Shown: positions 1 through 9,858, counted from the first letter of the stretch. The stretch is DNA of 64,000 bases from SXTU01 sp964496695 (GCA_964496695.1 CAZCBE010000008.1:40460-104459); one strand, 5' to 3'. Notes: generated by a model not told the origin, from the sequence alone. Made by a program: numbers and translations.

Positions 1-737
1 AGGACCGCGGCCTCAATGTTGCCTGCCTCGTTCCGCGCGGGAATGACCACGGAGCAGGTGTAATGGCGGTCGGGCGGCACCTGTGGTCGCGGGCGCGCCA
101 CCATGAAGACAGAGAGGGAAAGGCTCGGCGCAAGCGGGCCGACCCAGCGGTTGCCGAGGCGTTCGATCAGCGGTGTGTTCACCGGCCAGGTGATGCGCGT
201 GTCCTGCTTGACCAGCTCCCAGCCGGCAAGGTGCAGCAGGTTCCGCATGTCGCCGCTGGAGAGCCAGTTTTGCTGGAGCGTCGGAGCCTTCCAACCGCAG
301 GACTCGGCCAGCCCAAGGATGGGCTTCCAGAGGTTGTTGAAGAAGTTGAGCACCAGCCGGGTCTTCGGGTGCGCCATCGCGCGGACGCGCTCGAGCACCG
401 CCTGCACATCCGGCAGGTCGTTTACGAGGTCGGAAAGGATGATGTAGTCAAACGGCTCCGCGCTGCTGAACTCCCCGGCCTCGCCCACGCGGAACTCCAG
501 GTGCGGATGCCGCTGCTTCGCCAGTTCCACCATCGCCGGGCTGAAGTCCACGCCCACGCCGCGCACCGGCTGGACCGCCGCGAGCGTATCGCCCAGCCCG
601 CAGCCGATCTCCAGCACGCGCTGGCCTGGCGGGATGAGGAAGGCGAAGTGGCGGTTGAGCAGCGTGTGGTAATGCCGCCCGGCCTCGCGGACCCGTTGGG
701 GGGCTCGCTGTTCGTAGAAATCGCGGCGGCTGGTCAT
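1..737 (-). CDS. SAM-dependent methyltransferase fused to a family 2 glycosyltransferase (partial, 3' end missing)
   Basis: Open from an ATG at 737 to the left edge without a stop, so only the first 245 residues are visible. Residues 41-50 read VLEIGCGLGD, the glycine-rich motif I of class I SAM-dependent methyltransferases, and the following region (VGVDFSPAMVELAKQRHP) fits the ribose-binding acidic loop. From about residue 229 the protein reads SVVIPARNEAGNIEA, which is the classic start of a GT-A fold family 2 glycosyltransferase. This looks like a two-domain fusion, with methyltransferase first and glycosyltransferase second, probably acting on a cell-surface polysaccharide or lipid-linked sugar. 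Its substrate cannot be told. It is transcribed away from the ceramidase-like gene. The methyltransferase assignment is strong; the fusion rests on the short visible glycosyltransferase start. Confidence 0.8.
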   Translation of the reverse strand, partial: MTSRRDFYEQRAPQRVREAGRHYHTLLNRHFAFLIPPGQRVLEIGCGLGDTLAAVQPVRGVGVDFSPAMVELAKQRHPHLEFRVGEAGEFSSAEPFDYIILSDLVNDLPDVQAVLERVRAMAHPKTRLVLNFFNNLWKPILGLAESCGWKAPTLQQNWLSSGDMRNLLHLAGWELVKQDTRITWPVNTPLIERLGNRWVGPLAPSLSLSVFMVARPRPQVPPDRHYTCSVVIPARNEAGNIEAAV

Positions 738-867
738 GGGCGGGCTTTAGCTACCGGAAGGGATGGGGGCTGGCGAGCGCAAATGGCAGGCCAGAGGGGC
801 GCATCCGCTCCAGGGAACATCACCCGAATGCTCCGGATCGGCAGATGGGGCAGGGCATAACACCAAA

Positions 868-938
868 GCAGGATTAGGATTGCGAGCCGGTGGGAGCAGC
901 AACTCAGGCCATCCTGCTCGTGATCCTGATCCTAATGC
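868..938. repeat. Imperfect palindrome of AATCCT-type words
   Basis: A left arm (868-888, GCAGGATTAGGATTGCGAG) faces a right arm (916-938, CTCGTGATCCTGATCCTAAT) in the gap between the divergent genes at 737 and 1034. The same words recur in a palindrome at 29501-29582. The rest of the gap shows nothing recognisable. Confidence 0.55.
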
Positions 939-1033
939 GGCTCTTCCCTTGCTCCAGTTTACGCCGGGTGGTCAGCTTGCCCGGTGAATTCGCTTCGCCT
1001 CGCGCGGCGTCGGACCCACGTCACCGAACACTT

Positions 1034-2395
1034 ATGACCGCCCGTCTTGTCTGCTGCCTCTTCATGGCGCTCCAGTTTGTTGCTGTGGCTGCGCCGTCGC
1101 CGATCGCTTGGAAAGCCGGCGTCGCCACGGCCGTCATCACGCCGGGGCAGGCAATGTGGATGGCCGGTTACGCCAGCCGGACAAACGTCAGCCAAGGGAA
1201 GGCGCAGGACCTCTTCGCCAAGGTGCTCGCGCTGGAGGACGAACAGGGCGGGCGGATGGTGATGGTCACGCTGGACCTTATCGGCGTGCCGCGCACGCTG
1301 CGCAAGTCACTGGAGGTGCGGGCGCAAAAGGCGTGGCAGTTGCCCCCGGAAGGCCTCTTGCTCAACGCCTCGCACACCCACAGCGGTCCGGAGTTCCGCT
1401 TCGGGCGCACTCCGGCTAACGATGGCGATTTTAAGCCGAGCTCGCTCGGCGACACTTACGGTCGCGACTTGGAGGAGAAGCTCTTCCGGCTCATCGGCAC
1501 CGCGCTCGCCGGTCGCGCACCCGCCCGGCTGGCCTACAACTTCGCCCGCTGTGGCGTGGCCATGAACCGCCGGCTGCCGACCGGGGATGGCTACAAGAAC
1601 AGCCCGAATCCCGCCGGGCCGGTGGATCACGAGGTGCCCGTGCTGCGCGTTGAGGGTGCGGACGGCAAGCTGATGGCCGTTCTCTTCGGCTATGCATGCC
1701 ACAATACGACGCTGGCCCTTTATCAGTTCAGCGGCGACTACGCGGGCTTTGCGCAGCAATACTTCGAGGCGGATCACCCCGGCACGGTGGCCCTGTTCAT
1801 GAACGGCTGCAGCGGCGACCAGAATCCCTATCCTCGCGGCACCGTGGAACTCGCGCAACGGCATGGGCGTTCCCTCGCCACTGCCGTCGAGGCCGCGCTC
1901 AGCACCACGCTCCGGGCGGTGAATGGTCCGCTGCGCAGCGCGCTTTCCGAGATCAACCTGGATTACGCACCAGCTCCGACGCGCGAGGAATTCAAGGCAC
2001 GCCTCGCCTCGAAGGACAAATACGAGGCCGCGCACGCCAGGCGGATGCTGGACCGGTTGGAGCACGGCGAAAATCTCCCGACGCAGTATCCTTACCCGGT
2101 GCAAGTCGTGCATTTCGGTGACGCGCTCACGCTGGTGGCCCTCGGGGGTGAGACGGTCGTGGACTTTTCGCTGCGGTTGAAGAAGGAACTGGCCGGTCCC
2201 GCCGTCTGGGTCGCGGGCTATTCCAATGACGTGATGGCCTACATCCCCAGCCTGCGAGTGATGCAGGAAGGCGGCTACGAAGCAGGCGGAGCCATGCGAT
2301 TCAGCGTGACACATCCGGGACCCTGGGCGCTGTCCACGGAGGACCGCATCATCGGCCAGGTGAACCAGCTCAACCTGAAGCTGAAATCCAAATGA
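1034..2395 (+). CDS. Neutral/alkaline non-lysosomal ceramidase N-terminal domain protein, secreted
   Basis: A 453-residue protein resembling the N-terminal catalytic domain of neutral ceramidases, which are zinc-dependent amidohydrolases. Members in PVC bacteria are usually of unknown substrate. LNASHTHSGPEF (about residues 113-124) matches the zinc-binding histidine region and NGCSGDQNPYP (about 257-267) the catalytic serine loop. I chose the ATG at 1034 because the next 20 residues (MTARLVCCLFMALQFVAVAA) form a good Sec signal peptide; the in-frame ATG at 890 would add 48 residues read from the palindromic spacer. The stop lies 107 bp before the dehydrogenase start, so the two may be co-transcribed. 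True ceramidase activity is not implied. Confidence 0.85.
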   Translation: MTARLVCCLFMALQFVAVAAPSPIAWKAGVATAVITPGQAMWMAGYASRTNVSQGKAQDLFAKVLALEDEQGGRMVMVTLDLIGVPRTLRKSLEVRAQKAWQLPPEGLLLNASHTHSGPEFRFGRTPANDGDFKPSSLGDTYGRDLEEKLFRLIGTALAGRAPARLAYNFARCGVAMNRRLPTGDGYKNSPNPAGPVDHEVPVLRVEGADGKLMAVLFGYACHNTTLALYQFSGDYAGFAQQYFEADHPGTVALFMNGCSGDQNPYPRGTVELAQRHGRSLATAVEAALSTTLRAVNGPLRSALSEINLDYAPAPTREEFKARLASKDKYEAAHARRMLDRLEHGENLPTQYPYPVQVVHFGDALTLVALGGETVVDFSLRLKKELAGPAVWVAGYSNDVMAYIPSLRVMQEGGYEAGGAMRFSVTHPGPWALSTEDRIIGQVNQLNLKLKSK

Positions 2396-2502
2396 TCCGA
2401 AGGGCGGACCGCCAGGGACGATTGGATGGAGCCGGCTGCATTCCGTCCGGCACGGGATTTTTCCGGCTTCCCACCCGCCCCGGTTTGCAACAACTTTGGC
2501 CC

Positions 2503-5500
2503 ATGAGTTTCAGACCCGTCGTATTTCTGGCCCTGGCGATCTTCATCGCCTCCCCAATGCTGATTCCGGTGGTCGCCCAGCCCGCGCCCAAGACGCGCGT
2601 CACCTACTCGGAGGCCTATGGCAAGAACGGTGCGCAGCCGGAACTGACCGCGAAGGACCTGCCGCGCTTTCCCGCCGTCGAGCCGGCGAAGGCGCTCGAA
2701 ACCTTCCAGGTCAAAAAGGGATTCCGCCTCGAACTTGTCGCCGCCGAGCCGCTGGTGAACAGCCCGGTCACGATGGCCTTTGACGAGAACAGCCGGCTCT
2801 ATGTGGTCGAGATGATTGACTACTCCGAACGGCGCGATGAGAACCCGCACGCGGGTCGCGTCCGTCTGCTGGAAGATACGGACGGTGACGGCAAGTTCGA
2901 CAAGTCCACGATCTTCGCGGACAACCTGCCCTGGCCCACCGCGATCATCTGCTACAATGGCGGGGTCTTCGTCGGTGCGACCCCGGACATCCTCTGGCTC
3001 AAGGACACCACCGGCGACGGCAAGGCCGACGAGCGCAAGGTGGTTTTCACCGGCTTCGGCAGCGGGGCCACGCGGCTGAACGTGCAGGCGCTCATCAACT
3101 CGTTCAACTGGGGCTTGGACAACCGCATCCACGGCGCAACAGGACCCATCGGCGGCAACGAGGTGAAATCCACCGGCACCAACGCGGGGCCGGCGCTTGA
3201 TCTGCGCGGGCGGGATTTCAACTTTGATCCCCGGAGCATGCGGATGCAGCCCGAGTCCGGCGGCGGGCAATACGGGCTCTCCTTCGACAGCGTGGGCCGC
3301 AAGTTCGTGTGCAGCAACAGCGACCATTTGCAGATGGTGCTCTTCGATGTGGGCTATGGCGGACGCAACCCGGCCTTCGCGATGCCCAGCCCACGCGTGA
3401 GTATTGCAGCGGATGGTCCGGCGGCGGAGGTCTTCCGCCTCAGCCCCGACGAACCGTGGCGCATCGTGCGGACGCGCTGGCGTATCAGCGGCGTGGTGCC
3501 CGGGATGGTCGAGGGCGGCGGACGCGTCTCCGGCTACTTCACCGGGGCGACGGGCGCGACGATCTACCGCGGCAACGCCTACGGGCCGGAGTTCGTGGAT
3601 AATGCCTTCATTGGGGACGCGGGCGGCAACTTGGTGCACCGGAAAGTGCTTTCACCCAATGGGGTCCTGCTCACCGCGAAGCGCCCCGCGGACGAGCAAG
3701 GCATCGAGTTCCTCGCCTCGCGCGACACCTGGTTTCGCCCGGTGCATTTCCAGAACGCGCCGGACGGCTGCCTCTACATCGCGGACATGTATCGCGAAGT
3801 CATCGAGCATCCGTGGTCCATCCCCGAGGCCATCAAGAAGCACATTGACCTCAACAGCGGCAATGACCGGGGCCGTATCTACCGCATTGTGCCGGAGAAC
3901 TTCCAGCAGCCCAAGCTGCCCAAGCTCGGCACCGCCACGACCGCCCAGCTCGTCGCCAATCTCGAAAGCTCCAACGGCTGGACGCGCGACACCGCCGCGC
4001 GCCTGCTCTACGAACGGCAGGACCGCCGGGCCGTCCCCGCGCTGGAGACGCTCTACGACCGGACCAAGTCCGCGCTCACGCGGATTCACGTGCTGTATGC
4101 TCTGACCGGCTTGTTCGCGCTGGACACCAAGCATGTGCTCGGGGCGCTGGCCGACCACGACGAGCGGGTGCGGGAGCATGCGGTGAAGCTCGCGGAAGCC
4201 GGATTGGAAGGCGGGAAAGGGAGCGGGCCGCTCGGGGCGAAGCTGCTCGGCATGGCCGGAGAAATCTCACCGCGCGTGCGCTTCCAACTCGCGCTGTCGC
4301 TCGGCGCGGTGCGCAGCCCGTCCCAGCCGGCGGCGCTCGCCGAACTGATCAAGCATGACATGGACAGTCCCTGGATGCGCGCGGCCGTGCTCAGTTCCCT
4401 GGGCAACGGCGGCGGCGAGGTGTTTGCCACGCTGGTGCGTGATGTGCGCTTTCGTTCGCAGCCCGGCAGCGCGGAATTCCTCCGCCAGCTCGCTGAAATG
4501 ATCGGGGCGCGGAACAGCTACGCCGAGGCGCGGCCAGTGCTCGAGTTTGCGGCCAAGCCCGATCCCGCCGCACCGGTGGCCGTCTGGGTGCGGGCGTTGG
4601 GCGATGGGGCCGCGCGCGCGGGCACCTCGCTCACCGCGCTGGACAAGCTCAGTTTTCTCAAAGGCGTCTTCGCCAGTGCCGCCCAGACCGTTGGGAACGA
4701 CAAGGCTCCGGAGGCCGCCCGGGTGCAGGCCGCGCAACTGCTCGCGCTCACCAGCTATGCCGAGTCGGGTGCGAAGCTCGTCCCCCTGCTGGATGCGCCC
4801 TCGGAGCCCCTGCGGCTCGCGGCCATCGCCTCGCTCGCCCGCTTCCCGGCACCGGAGGTGGGCGGTGAACTGGTCAAGCGCTGGAAAGATTTCCCGCCCC
4901 AGGCCCGCACTGATGCGCTGGCAGCCCTCACGACCCGTCCCGAGCGCGCGCTCGCGCTGCTGCAGGCTGTGGAAGCCGGCAGCGTGAAGCCGATGGAGAT
5001 TCCTGTTCCCACCGTGAAAGCGCTGCAGGTAAACAAGGACAAGGCCGTGGCCGCGCTCGCCGCCAAGGTCTTCCCGCCCGCGCCGAAACCGGCGGACGTG
5101 CTCAAGACCTTCCTGCCCGCGTTCGACCTGCGAGGCGATGCCGCGCGAGGCAAGGTGACCTTCATGGAGCGCTGCGCCTCCTGCCATCGCGCCGGCAAGG
5201 ACGGCTTCGCGCTCGGGCCAGACTTCGTCACCGTAAAGACCGCCGGCAAGGAAAAGCTTCTGAGCAGCATCATCGAGCCGAACACCGAGGTCGCCCCGCA
5301 GTTCATCGCCTTCCAGGTGGACACCAAGGACGGCGAAAGCTACACCGCGCTCATCGGCAACGAGACCCCCGCCAACGTGACGTTGCGCATGGCCAGCGGC
5401 CAGGAGGTCACGCTGCCCCGCACGAAGGTGAAGGGGATGAAAAGCTCCGGGCAGTCGCTGATGCCTGAGGGCCTCGCCGCCGGACTGACGCCGCAGGCAA

Positions 5501-5547
5501 TGGCGGATCTGATGGAGTTTGTGCTGACGGCGGAACCGCCGAAGTGA
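2503..5547 (+). CDS. PVC-type membrane-bound dehydrogenase with HEAT repeats and C-terminal cytochrome c domain
   Basis: A 1014-residue exported protein of the large family found in Planctomycetes and Verrucomicrobia. After a signal peptide (SFRPVVFLALAIFIASPM) comes a sorbosone/glucose-dehydrogenase-like beta-propeller (about residues 60-430), then alpha-helical HEAT-like repeats (about 480-850), and a C-terminal haem domain with CASCH at residues 891-895. The predicted role is periplasmic oxidation of a sugar or alcohol with electrons passed to c-type haem; the substrate is unknown. An in-frame ATG at 2392 overlaps the upstream stop, but the ATG at 2503 starts directly at the signal peptide and is preferred. 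The family is certain; the reaction is inferred. Confidence 0.9.
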   Translation: MSFRPVVFLALAIFIASPMLIPVVAQPAPKTRVTYSEAYGKNGAQPELTAKDLPRFPAVEPAKALETFQVKKGFRLELVAAEPLVNSPVTMAFDENSRLYVVEMIDYSERRDENPHAGRVRLLEDTDGDGKFDKSTIFADNLPWPTAIICYNGGVFVGATPDILWLKDTTGDGKADERKVVFTGFGSGATRLNVQALINSFNWGLDNRIHGATGPIGGNEVKSTGTNAGPALDLRGRDFNFDPRSMRMQPESGGGQYGLSFDSVGRKFVCSNSDHLQMVLFDVGYGGRNPAFAMPSPRVSIAADGPAAEVFRLSPDEPWRIVRTRWRISGVVPGMVEGGGRVSGYFTGATGATIYRGNAYGPEFVDNAFIGDAGGNLVHRKVLSPNGVLLTAKRPADEQGIEFLASRDTWFRPVHFQNAPDGCLYIADMYREVIEHPWSIPEAIKKHIDLNSGNDRGRIYRIVPENFQQPKLPKLGTATTAQLVANLESSNGWTRDTAARLLYERQDRRAVPALETLYDRTKSALTRIHVLYALTGLFALDTKHVLGALADHDERVREHAVKLAEAGLEGGKGSGPLGAKLLGMAGEISPRVRFQLALSLGAVRSPSQPAALAELIKHDMDSPWMRAAVLSSLGNGGGEVFATLVRDVRFRSQPGSAEFLRQLAEMIGARNSYAEARPVLEFAAKPDPAAPVAVWVRALGDGAARAGTSLTALDKLSFLKGVFASAAQTVGNDKAPEAARVQAAQLLALTSYAESGAKLVPLLDAPSEPLRLAAIASLARFPAPEVGGELVKRWKDFPPQARTDALAALTTRPERALALLQAVEAGSVKPMEIPVPTVKALQVNKDKAVAALAAKVFPPAPKPADVLKTFLPAFDLRGDAARGKVTFMERCASCHRAGKDGFALGPDFVTVKTAGKEKLLSSIIEPNTEVAPQFIAFQVDTKDGESYTALIGNETPANVTLRMASGQEVTLPRTKVKGMKSSGQSLMPEGLAAGLTPQAMADLMEFVLTAEPPK

Positions 5548-5554
5548 GGGAAGA

Positions 5555-5643
5555 GTTCAGTCATCAGTAACCAGTAGTCAGTGAACCGTCGGAGTCGCCG
5601 CAACCTTCACTGGTTGCTGGACACTGATTACTGGTGACTGAAC
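5555..5643. repeat. Imperfect palindrome of CAGT-type words
   Basis: The left arm (5555-5585) and right arm (5606-5643) are near reverse complements. Both are built from variants of CAGTAA, CAGTAG and CAGTGA. It fills the gap between the dehydrogenase gene and gdhA. A single arm with the same words sits at 21741-21773. It may act as a terminator, but there is no T-run. Confidence 0.7.
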
Positions 5644-5691
5644 ACTGATCCCCGGCTTGCATCCCCCGCCCGGACTCCTTCACCCTTTGCC

Positions 5692-6948
5692 ATGCACGTT
5701 TACGACCACCCCACCTTCCACATGGCCTGCCAGCAGTTCGATCTGGTGGCGGAGCGATTGGACATTCCCGTCAACGAGCGTGACCGGCTGAAGTATCCGA
5801 AGCGCGCGCTCACCGTCGCCGTGCCGGTGCGGCGCGATGACGGCAAGGTGGAGGTGTTCGCCGGCTATCGCGTGCAGCATCACCTCGCGCTTGGACCCAC
5901 CAAGGGCGGCATGCGCTACCATCCCGACGTGACGGTTGGCGAGGTCGCCGCGCTGGCCATGTGGATGAGCTGGAAGTGCGCGCTCATGAACCTGCCTTAC
6001 GGCGGGGCGAAGGGGGGCGTGGCCTGTGATCCCACGCAGATGTCCGTTGGCGAACTGGAGCGGCTCACCCGGCGCTTCACGCAGGAACTCATCGGCTTCA
6101 TCGGACCACAGATTGACATTCCTGCGCCGGACCTCGGCACCAATGAGCAGGTCATGGCGTGGATGATGGACACGTATTCGGTCCACGCCGGACACGCCAC
6201 GCCGGCCGTCGTCACGGGCAAGCCCGTGGCCATAGGCGGCTCGCTGGGCCGTCGCGAGGCGACCGGCCGCGGCGTCAGCTACCTCGCCAACCGCGCAATG
6301 GACACCATCGGTCTGAACGCGAATCAGGCGACCGCCGTCGTCCAGGGTTTTGGCAACGTCGGCTCGGTCGCCGCCTTCTCGCTCGCGCGCTATGGCGTGA
6401 AGATCATCGCGGTGAGCGACGCCTACGGCGGCACCTTCAACGCGCGCGGGCTGGACCTGGGCAAGCTGCAGGACCACGTCACGCGCACGAAGTCTGTCGC
6501 GCATTTCCCCGAAGGCGAGACCATCACCAACGAGCAGTTGCTGATCACGCCATGTGACATTCTGGTGCCGGCCGCCATGGAGCGCCAGATCACGGCCGCG
6601 AACGTAAACCAGATCCAGTGCCGCATCATCGCCGAGGGCGCGAATGGCCCGACCACGCCCGAGGCAGACCTGGTGCTGGACCAGCGCCCGGACATCTTCC
6701 TGATCCCCGACATCCTCTGCAACGCGGGCGGCGTGGTGGTGAGCTACTTCGAGTGGGTGCAGGACCTGCAAAGCTTTTTCTGGAGCGAGTCGGAAATCAC
6801 CGACAAGCTCTTCCGTCTGCTGGAAAATGCCTTCACGCAGACGCTGGCCCTGAGCCGGAAGCAGAACATCTCCATGCGCATGGCCGCGCTCTCGCTGGGC
6901 GTCGCCCGCGTTCGTGAGGCGAAGCGGCTGCGCGGGCTGTTTCCGTGA
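5692..6948 (+). CDS. gdhA: Glu/Leu/Phe/Val dehydrogenase (glutamate dehydrogenase)
   Basis: A 418-residue protein, the usual length of the hexameric NAD(P)-dependent glutamate dehydrogenases (about 410-450). It interconverts glutamate with 2-oxoglutarate plus ammonium in the cytoplasm. LPYGGAKGGV at residues 101-110 is the signature loop with the catalytic lysine K107, and GPTKGGMRYHP (68-78) is the substrate-binding region. The Rossmann fold follows (VVQGFGNVGSVAA), and CNAGGVVVSYFEWVQ near the C-terminus is also typical. Cofactor preference cannot be told from reading. The VWA protein gene begins about 10-70 bp downstream, depending on its start. Confidence 0.95.
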   Translation: MHVYDHPTFHMACQQFDLVAERLDIPVNERDRLKYPKRALTVAVPVRRDDGKVEVFAGYRVQHHLALGPTKGGMRYHPDVTVGEVAALAMWMSWKCALMNLPYGGAKGGVACDPTQMSVGELERLTRRFTQELIGFIGPQIDIPAPDLGTNEQVMAWMMDTYSVHAGHATPAVVTGKPVAIGGSLGRREATGRGVSYLANRAMDTIGLNANQATAVVQGFGNVGSVAAFSLARYGVKIIAVSDAYGGTFNARGLDLGKLQDHVTRTKSVAHFPEGETITNEQLLITPCDILVPAAMERQITAANVNQIQCRIIAEGANGPTTPEADLVLDQRPDIFLIPDILCNAGGVVVSYFEWVQDLQSFFWSESEITDKLFRLLENAFTQTLALSRKQNISMRMAALSLGVARVREAKRLRGLFP

Positions 6949-6957
6949 GCTGCGCTT

Positions 6958-9858
6958 GTGGCCAGCGGACTTTGGTCCGCTCCACCCCGCTTAATCCTAC
7001 TCACTCACTACTATCCCGCGTTGTTCATCCTGTCCCAACCCGTCTGGCTCGCCCTGCTGATTCCGCTCGGCATTCTCTGGGCGTTCTGGCCGATGCCTAC
7101 GCGCCTGCTGCGGGTGCTGCGGGCGGTCACGCTTATCGGGCTGGTGCTGGCCATGGCCCAGCCGGCCATCAAGCTTCCGGACCGGGCGGGAACCGTCGTC
7201 GTCGTGGCGGACCGCAGCGACTCCATGCCGGCGGGCGCTTCGACGCAGGCGAAGGAGGCCGTGGATCTCATCCAGCGTGGCATGGGCGCGAGGGATCAGC
7301 TTGCCGTCGTGAGCTTCGGGCAGCAGACCGCCGTGGAGCAGCCGCCACAGCGCGGCGAGTTTCCCGGCTTCACCGCGCAGGTCGGGGCGGACGCCTCGAA
7401 TCTCGCTGACGCGCTCGACTCCGCGCTCGCCCTCATCCCGCCGGCCGCACCCGGCCGCATCCTCATCGTCTCGGACGGCAAGTGGACTGGTCGCGACCCG
7501 CTCGCCGCTGCTGCGCGTGCGGCCGGCCGCGGCATCGCGATGGACCACCGCCTCCTCTCGCGTCCGGGCGTCAACGACCTGGCCATCCAGTCGTTCCAGA
7601 CGCCGGAAACCGTCCTGCCGGGACAGGCCTATATCATGACGGCGTGGGTGCAGTCGCCCGTGGAACAGACCATCGAGTATCAGCTTGTGCGGGGCAGCAC
7701 CGTCATCGCCTCGGGTAAGAAGGAAGTTCCGGCCGGGCGCTCGCGCATGTTGTTCCGTGACCGCGCCACCATCCCCGGCACGTCACAGTATGAACTGACC
7801 CTGAAGTCCGCCGCCACCGATCCCGTGCCGGAGAACAATCTCGCCCGTGCGCTGGTAGGTGTGCGGGGGCCGAAGCCCTTGCTCGTGCTCTCCCAGTCCG
7901 CCGAATCCGGCTACGTTCAGCTCCTGCGCAAGGGCCGCGTGGATCTCGACGTGCGCACACCGGCCGAGACGCGTTGGACGCTGGAGGAACTTTCGCGCTA
8001 CTCCGCCGTGGTCATTGAGAACGTCATGGCCGGCCAGGTGGGCAGCGCAGGCATGGAAACTCTGGCCGCATGGGTCGAGACCACGGGCAGCGGCTTCATG
8101 CTGACCGGCGGCCGCAAGTCCTACGGGCCGGGCGGTTACTTCGGTTCGCCGCTGGACCGCATCCTTCCCGTGTCCATGGAAATGCGGAAGGAGCATCGCA
8201 AGCTGCAGCTCGCCATCGTCGTTGCTCTCGACCGCTCCGGCTCCATGTCGGCGCCGGCGGGCGGCGGGAAGAAGAAGATTGATCTGGCCAACATCGGCAC
8301 CGTGCAGGTCCTCGACCTGCTCGGCCCGACTGATGAACTCGGCGTGATCGCGGTGGATTCCTCCGCGCACACGATGGTGGATCTCGCGGCGGTGGAGGCC
8401 GTGCGCGGGCAGCGCAGCCGCATCCTGAGCATCGAGAGCATGGGCGGCGGCATCTTCATTTACGAAGCCCTGGCCGCCGCGTCGAAGATGGTCATGCAGG
8501 CGAAGGCGGAGACGAAGCACATCATCCTCTTCGCCGACGCCGCTGATTCAGAGGAGCCGGGCCAATACGTCGCCTTGCTGGAGAAGGTCCGTGAGGCTGG
8601 CATCACCGTCAGTGTTATCGGCATGGGCACCGAGGCGGACGTGGATGCGAACCTGCTCAAGGATATCGCGGCACGCGGCGGCGGGCAGATTTACTTCAGC
8701 AATTCGCCGGAAGAATTTCCGCGCATCTTCGCGCAGGACACGTTCACGGTCGCGCGCAGCACCTTCATTGAGGACAAGACTCCGCTCAAGGTCACCGGCG
8801 GCTTCAGCACGCTGGGAGGGCAGGGGGACTGGCAGCCGCCCGCGCTCGGGGGCTACAACCTCACCTATCTCAAGCCCGAGGCGAACCTCGCGCTCGTTAC
8901 CGGGGATGAGTTCGCCGCGCCCGCCGTCGCCGCGTGGCAGGTGGGCAGCGGTCGCGTGCTCGCCTTCACCGGCGAGGCGGATGGCAAATATGCCGGCGAC
9001 CTGGCCAAGTGGGGCAGCGTCGGCGATTTCCATGCCACGCTCGCGCGCTGGACGGCAGGCGAGCAGCCCACGTTGCCCGAGAACATGCTGCTCACGCAGG
9101 AGGTGCGGGATGGCGCGTGCTTCGTGCAGCTCCACCTCGACCCGGAGCGCACGAACGAACCCTTCGCCACCCCGCCGCGCGTCAAAGTCCTGCACGGCCT
9201 GCCCGGCAGCCCGCCGGCGAAGCTGAACCTGCCCATGCAGTGGAAATCCGCCGACCTCCTCGAAGCGGTCATTTCCATCCGGGGTCGTGAGACGGCGCTG
9301 AACACCGTGGAAATCCCCGGTCTCAATCCGGTCTCCCTCCCGCCGGTGTGCCTGATGTATTCCCCCGAGTTCGCACCAGAGCAGGCGGGTCGTGGTCGCG
9401 TCACGCTGGAGAAGCTCAGCGCCACCACCAGCGGTGAGGCGCGCGTGGACCTGCCGGGAATATGGAAGGTGCTGCCGAGCAAACCGCAGTTTGTGGACCT
9501 GGCCGTCTGGCTCGTTATCCTCTCGTTGCTCGTCTATCTCCTCGAAATCTTCGAGCGTCGCACCGGCTGGCTGACCCCTCGTAGCCGCCGACGTGAGGAG
9601 GCGGACCCCGTGCCCGCCCAAAGCACCGCTCCCGCCCCAAGCAAACCCTCCGCCCTCGACCTCATCGTGTGGCGTCGCCAGAAGCAGGCGTCGGGAGCCG
9701 CCGCTGCCCCCGGAGCGCCGGGCGTGAGCCGGCCGACGGGCGAGCCGAAACCCAAGCCGGCCGAGGCTGAAGCTGCCGGCGGAACCGGCCCCGCCAGCCA
9801 GTTGGAAGCCCTCCGCCTCGCCCGCAAGCGCGCGCAGGACCGGCGGGGAAAAGAGTGA
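6958..9858 (+). CDS. Membrane-anchored protein with two VWA domains and a glutamine-amidotransferase-like segment
   Basis: A 966-residue protein in the style of the BatA/aerotolerance and 'VWA membrane protein' families. Numbered from the GTG at 6958, two N-terminal membrane helices (about 23-45 and 55-70) precede a first VWA domain with a MIDAS-like DRSDS at 85-89. A GATase1-like region follows (GFMLTGGRKSYGPGGY), then a second VWA domain with a canonical DRSGS at 425-429, a beta-rich region, and a C-terminal membrane helix (about 849-865). The start is uncertain: the TTG at 7021 gives MFILSQPVWLALLIP, which is the family's usual beginning and avoids reading the spacer. Such proteins sit in the membrane with metal-binding domains outside; the partner is unknown. 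Confidence 0.85.
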   Translation: MASGLWSAPPRLILLTHYYPALFILSQPVWLALLIPLGILWAFWPMPTRLLRVLRAVTLIGLVLAMAQPAIKLPDRAGTVVVVADRSDSMPAGASTQAKEAVDLIQRGMGARDQLAVVSFGQQTAVEQPPQRGEFPGFTAQVGADASNLADALDSALALIPPAAPGRILIVSDGKWTGRDPLAAAARAAGRGIAMDHRLLSRPGVNDLAIQSFQTPETVLPGQAYIMTAWVQSPVEQTIEYQLVRGSTVIASGKKEVPAGRSRMLFRDRATIPGTSQYELTLKSAATDPVPENNLARALVGVRGPKPLLVLSQSAESGYVQLLRKGRVDLDVRTPAETRWTLEELSRYSAVVIENVMAGQVGSAGMETLAAWVETTGSGFMLTGGRKSYGPGGYFGSPLDRILPVSMEMRKEHRKLQLAIVVALDRSGSMSAPAGGGKKKIDLANIGTVQVLDLLGPTDELGVIAVDSSAHTMVDLAAVEAVRGQRSRILSIESMGGGIFIYEALAAASKMVMQAKAETKHIILFADAADSEEPGQYVALLEKVREAGITVSVIGMGTEADVDANLLKDIAARGGGQIYFSNSPEEFPRIFAQDTFTVARSTFIEDKTPLKVTGGFSTLGGQGDWQPPALGGYNLTYLKPEANLALVTGDEFAAPAVAAWQVGSGRVLAFTGEADGKYAGDLAKWGSVGDFHATLARWTAGEQPTLPENMLLTQEVRDGACFVQLHLDPERTNEPFATPPRVKVLHGLPGSPPAKLNLPMQWKSADLLEAVISIRGRETALNTVEIPGLNPVSLPPVCLMYSPEFAPEQAGRGRVTLEKLSATTSGEARVDLPGIWKVLPSKPQFVDLAVWLVILSLLVYLLEIFERRTGWLTPRSRRREEADPVPAQSTAPAPSKPSALDLIVWRRQKQASGAAAAPGAPGVSRPTGEPKPKPAEAEAAGGTGPASQLEALRLARKRAQDRRGKE

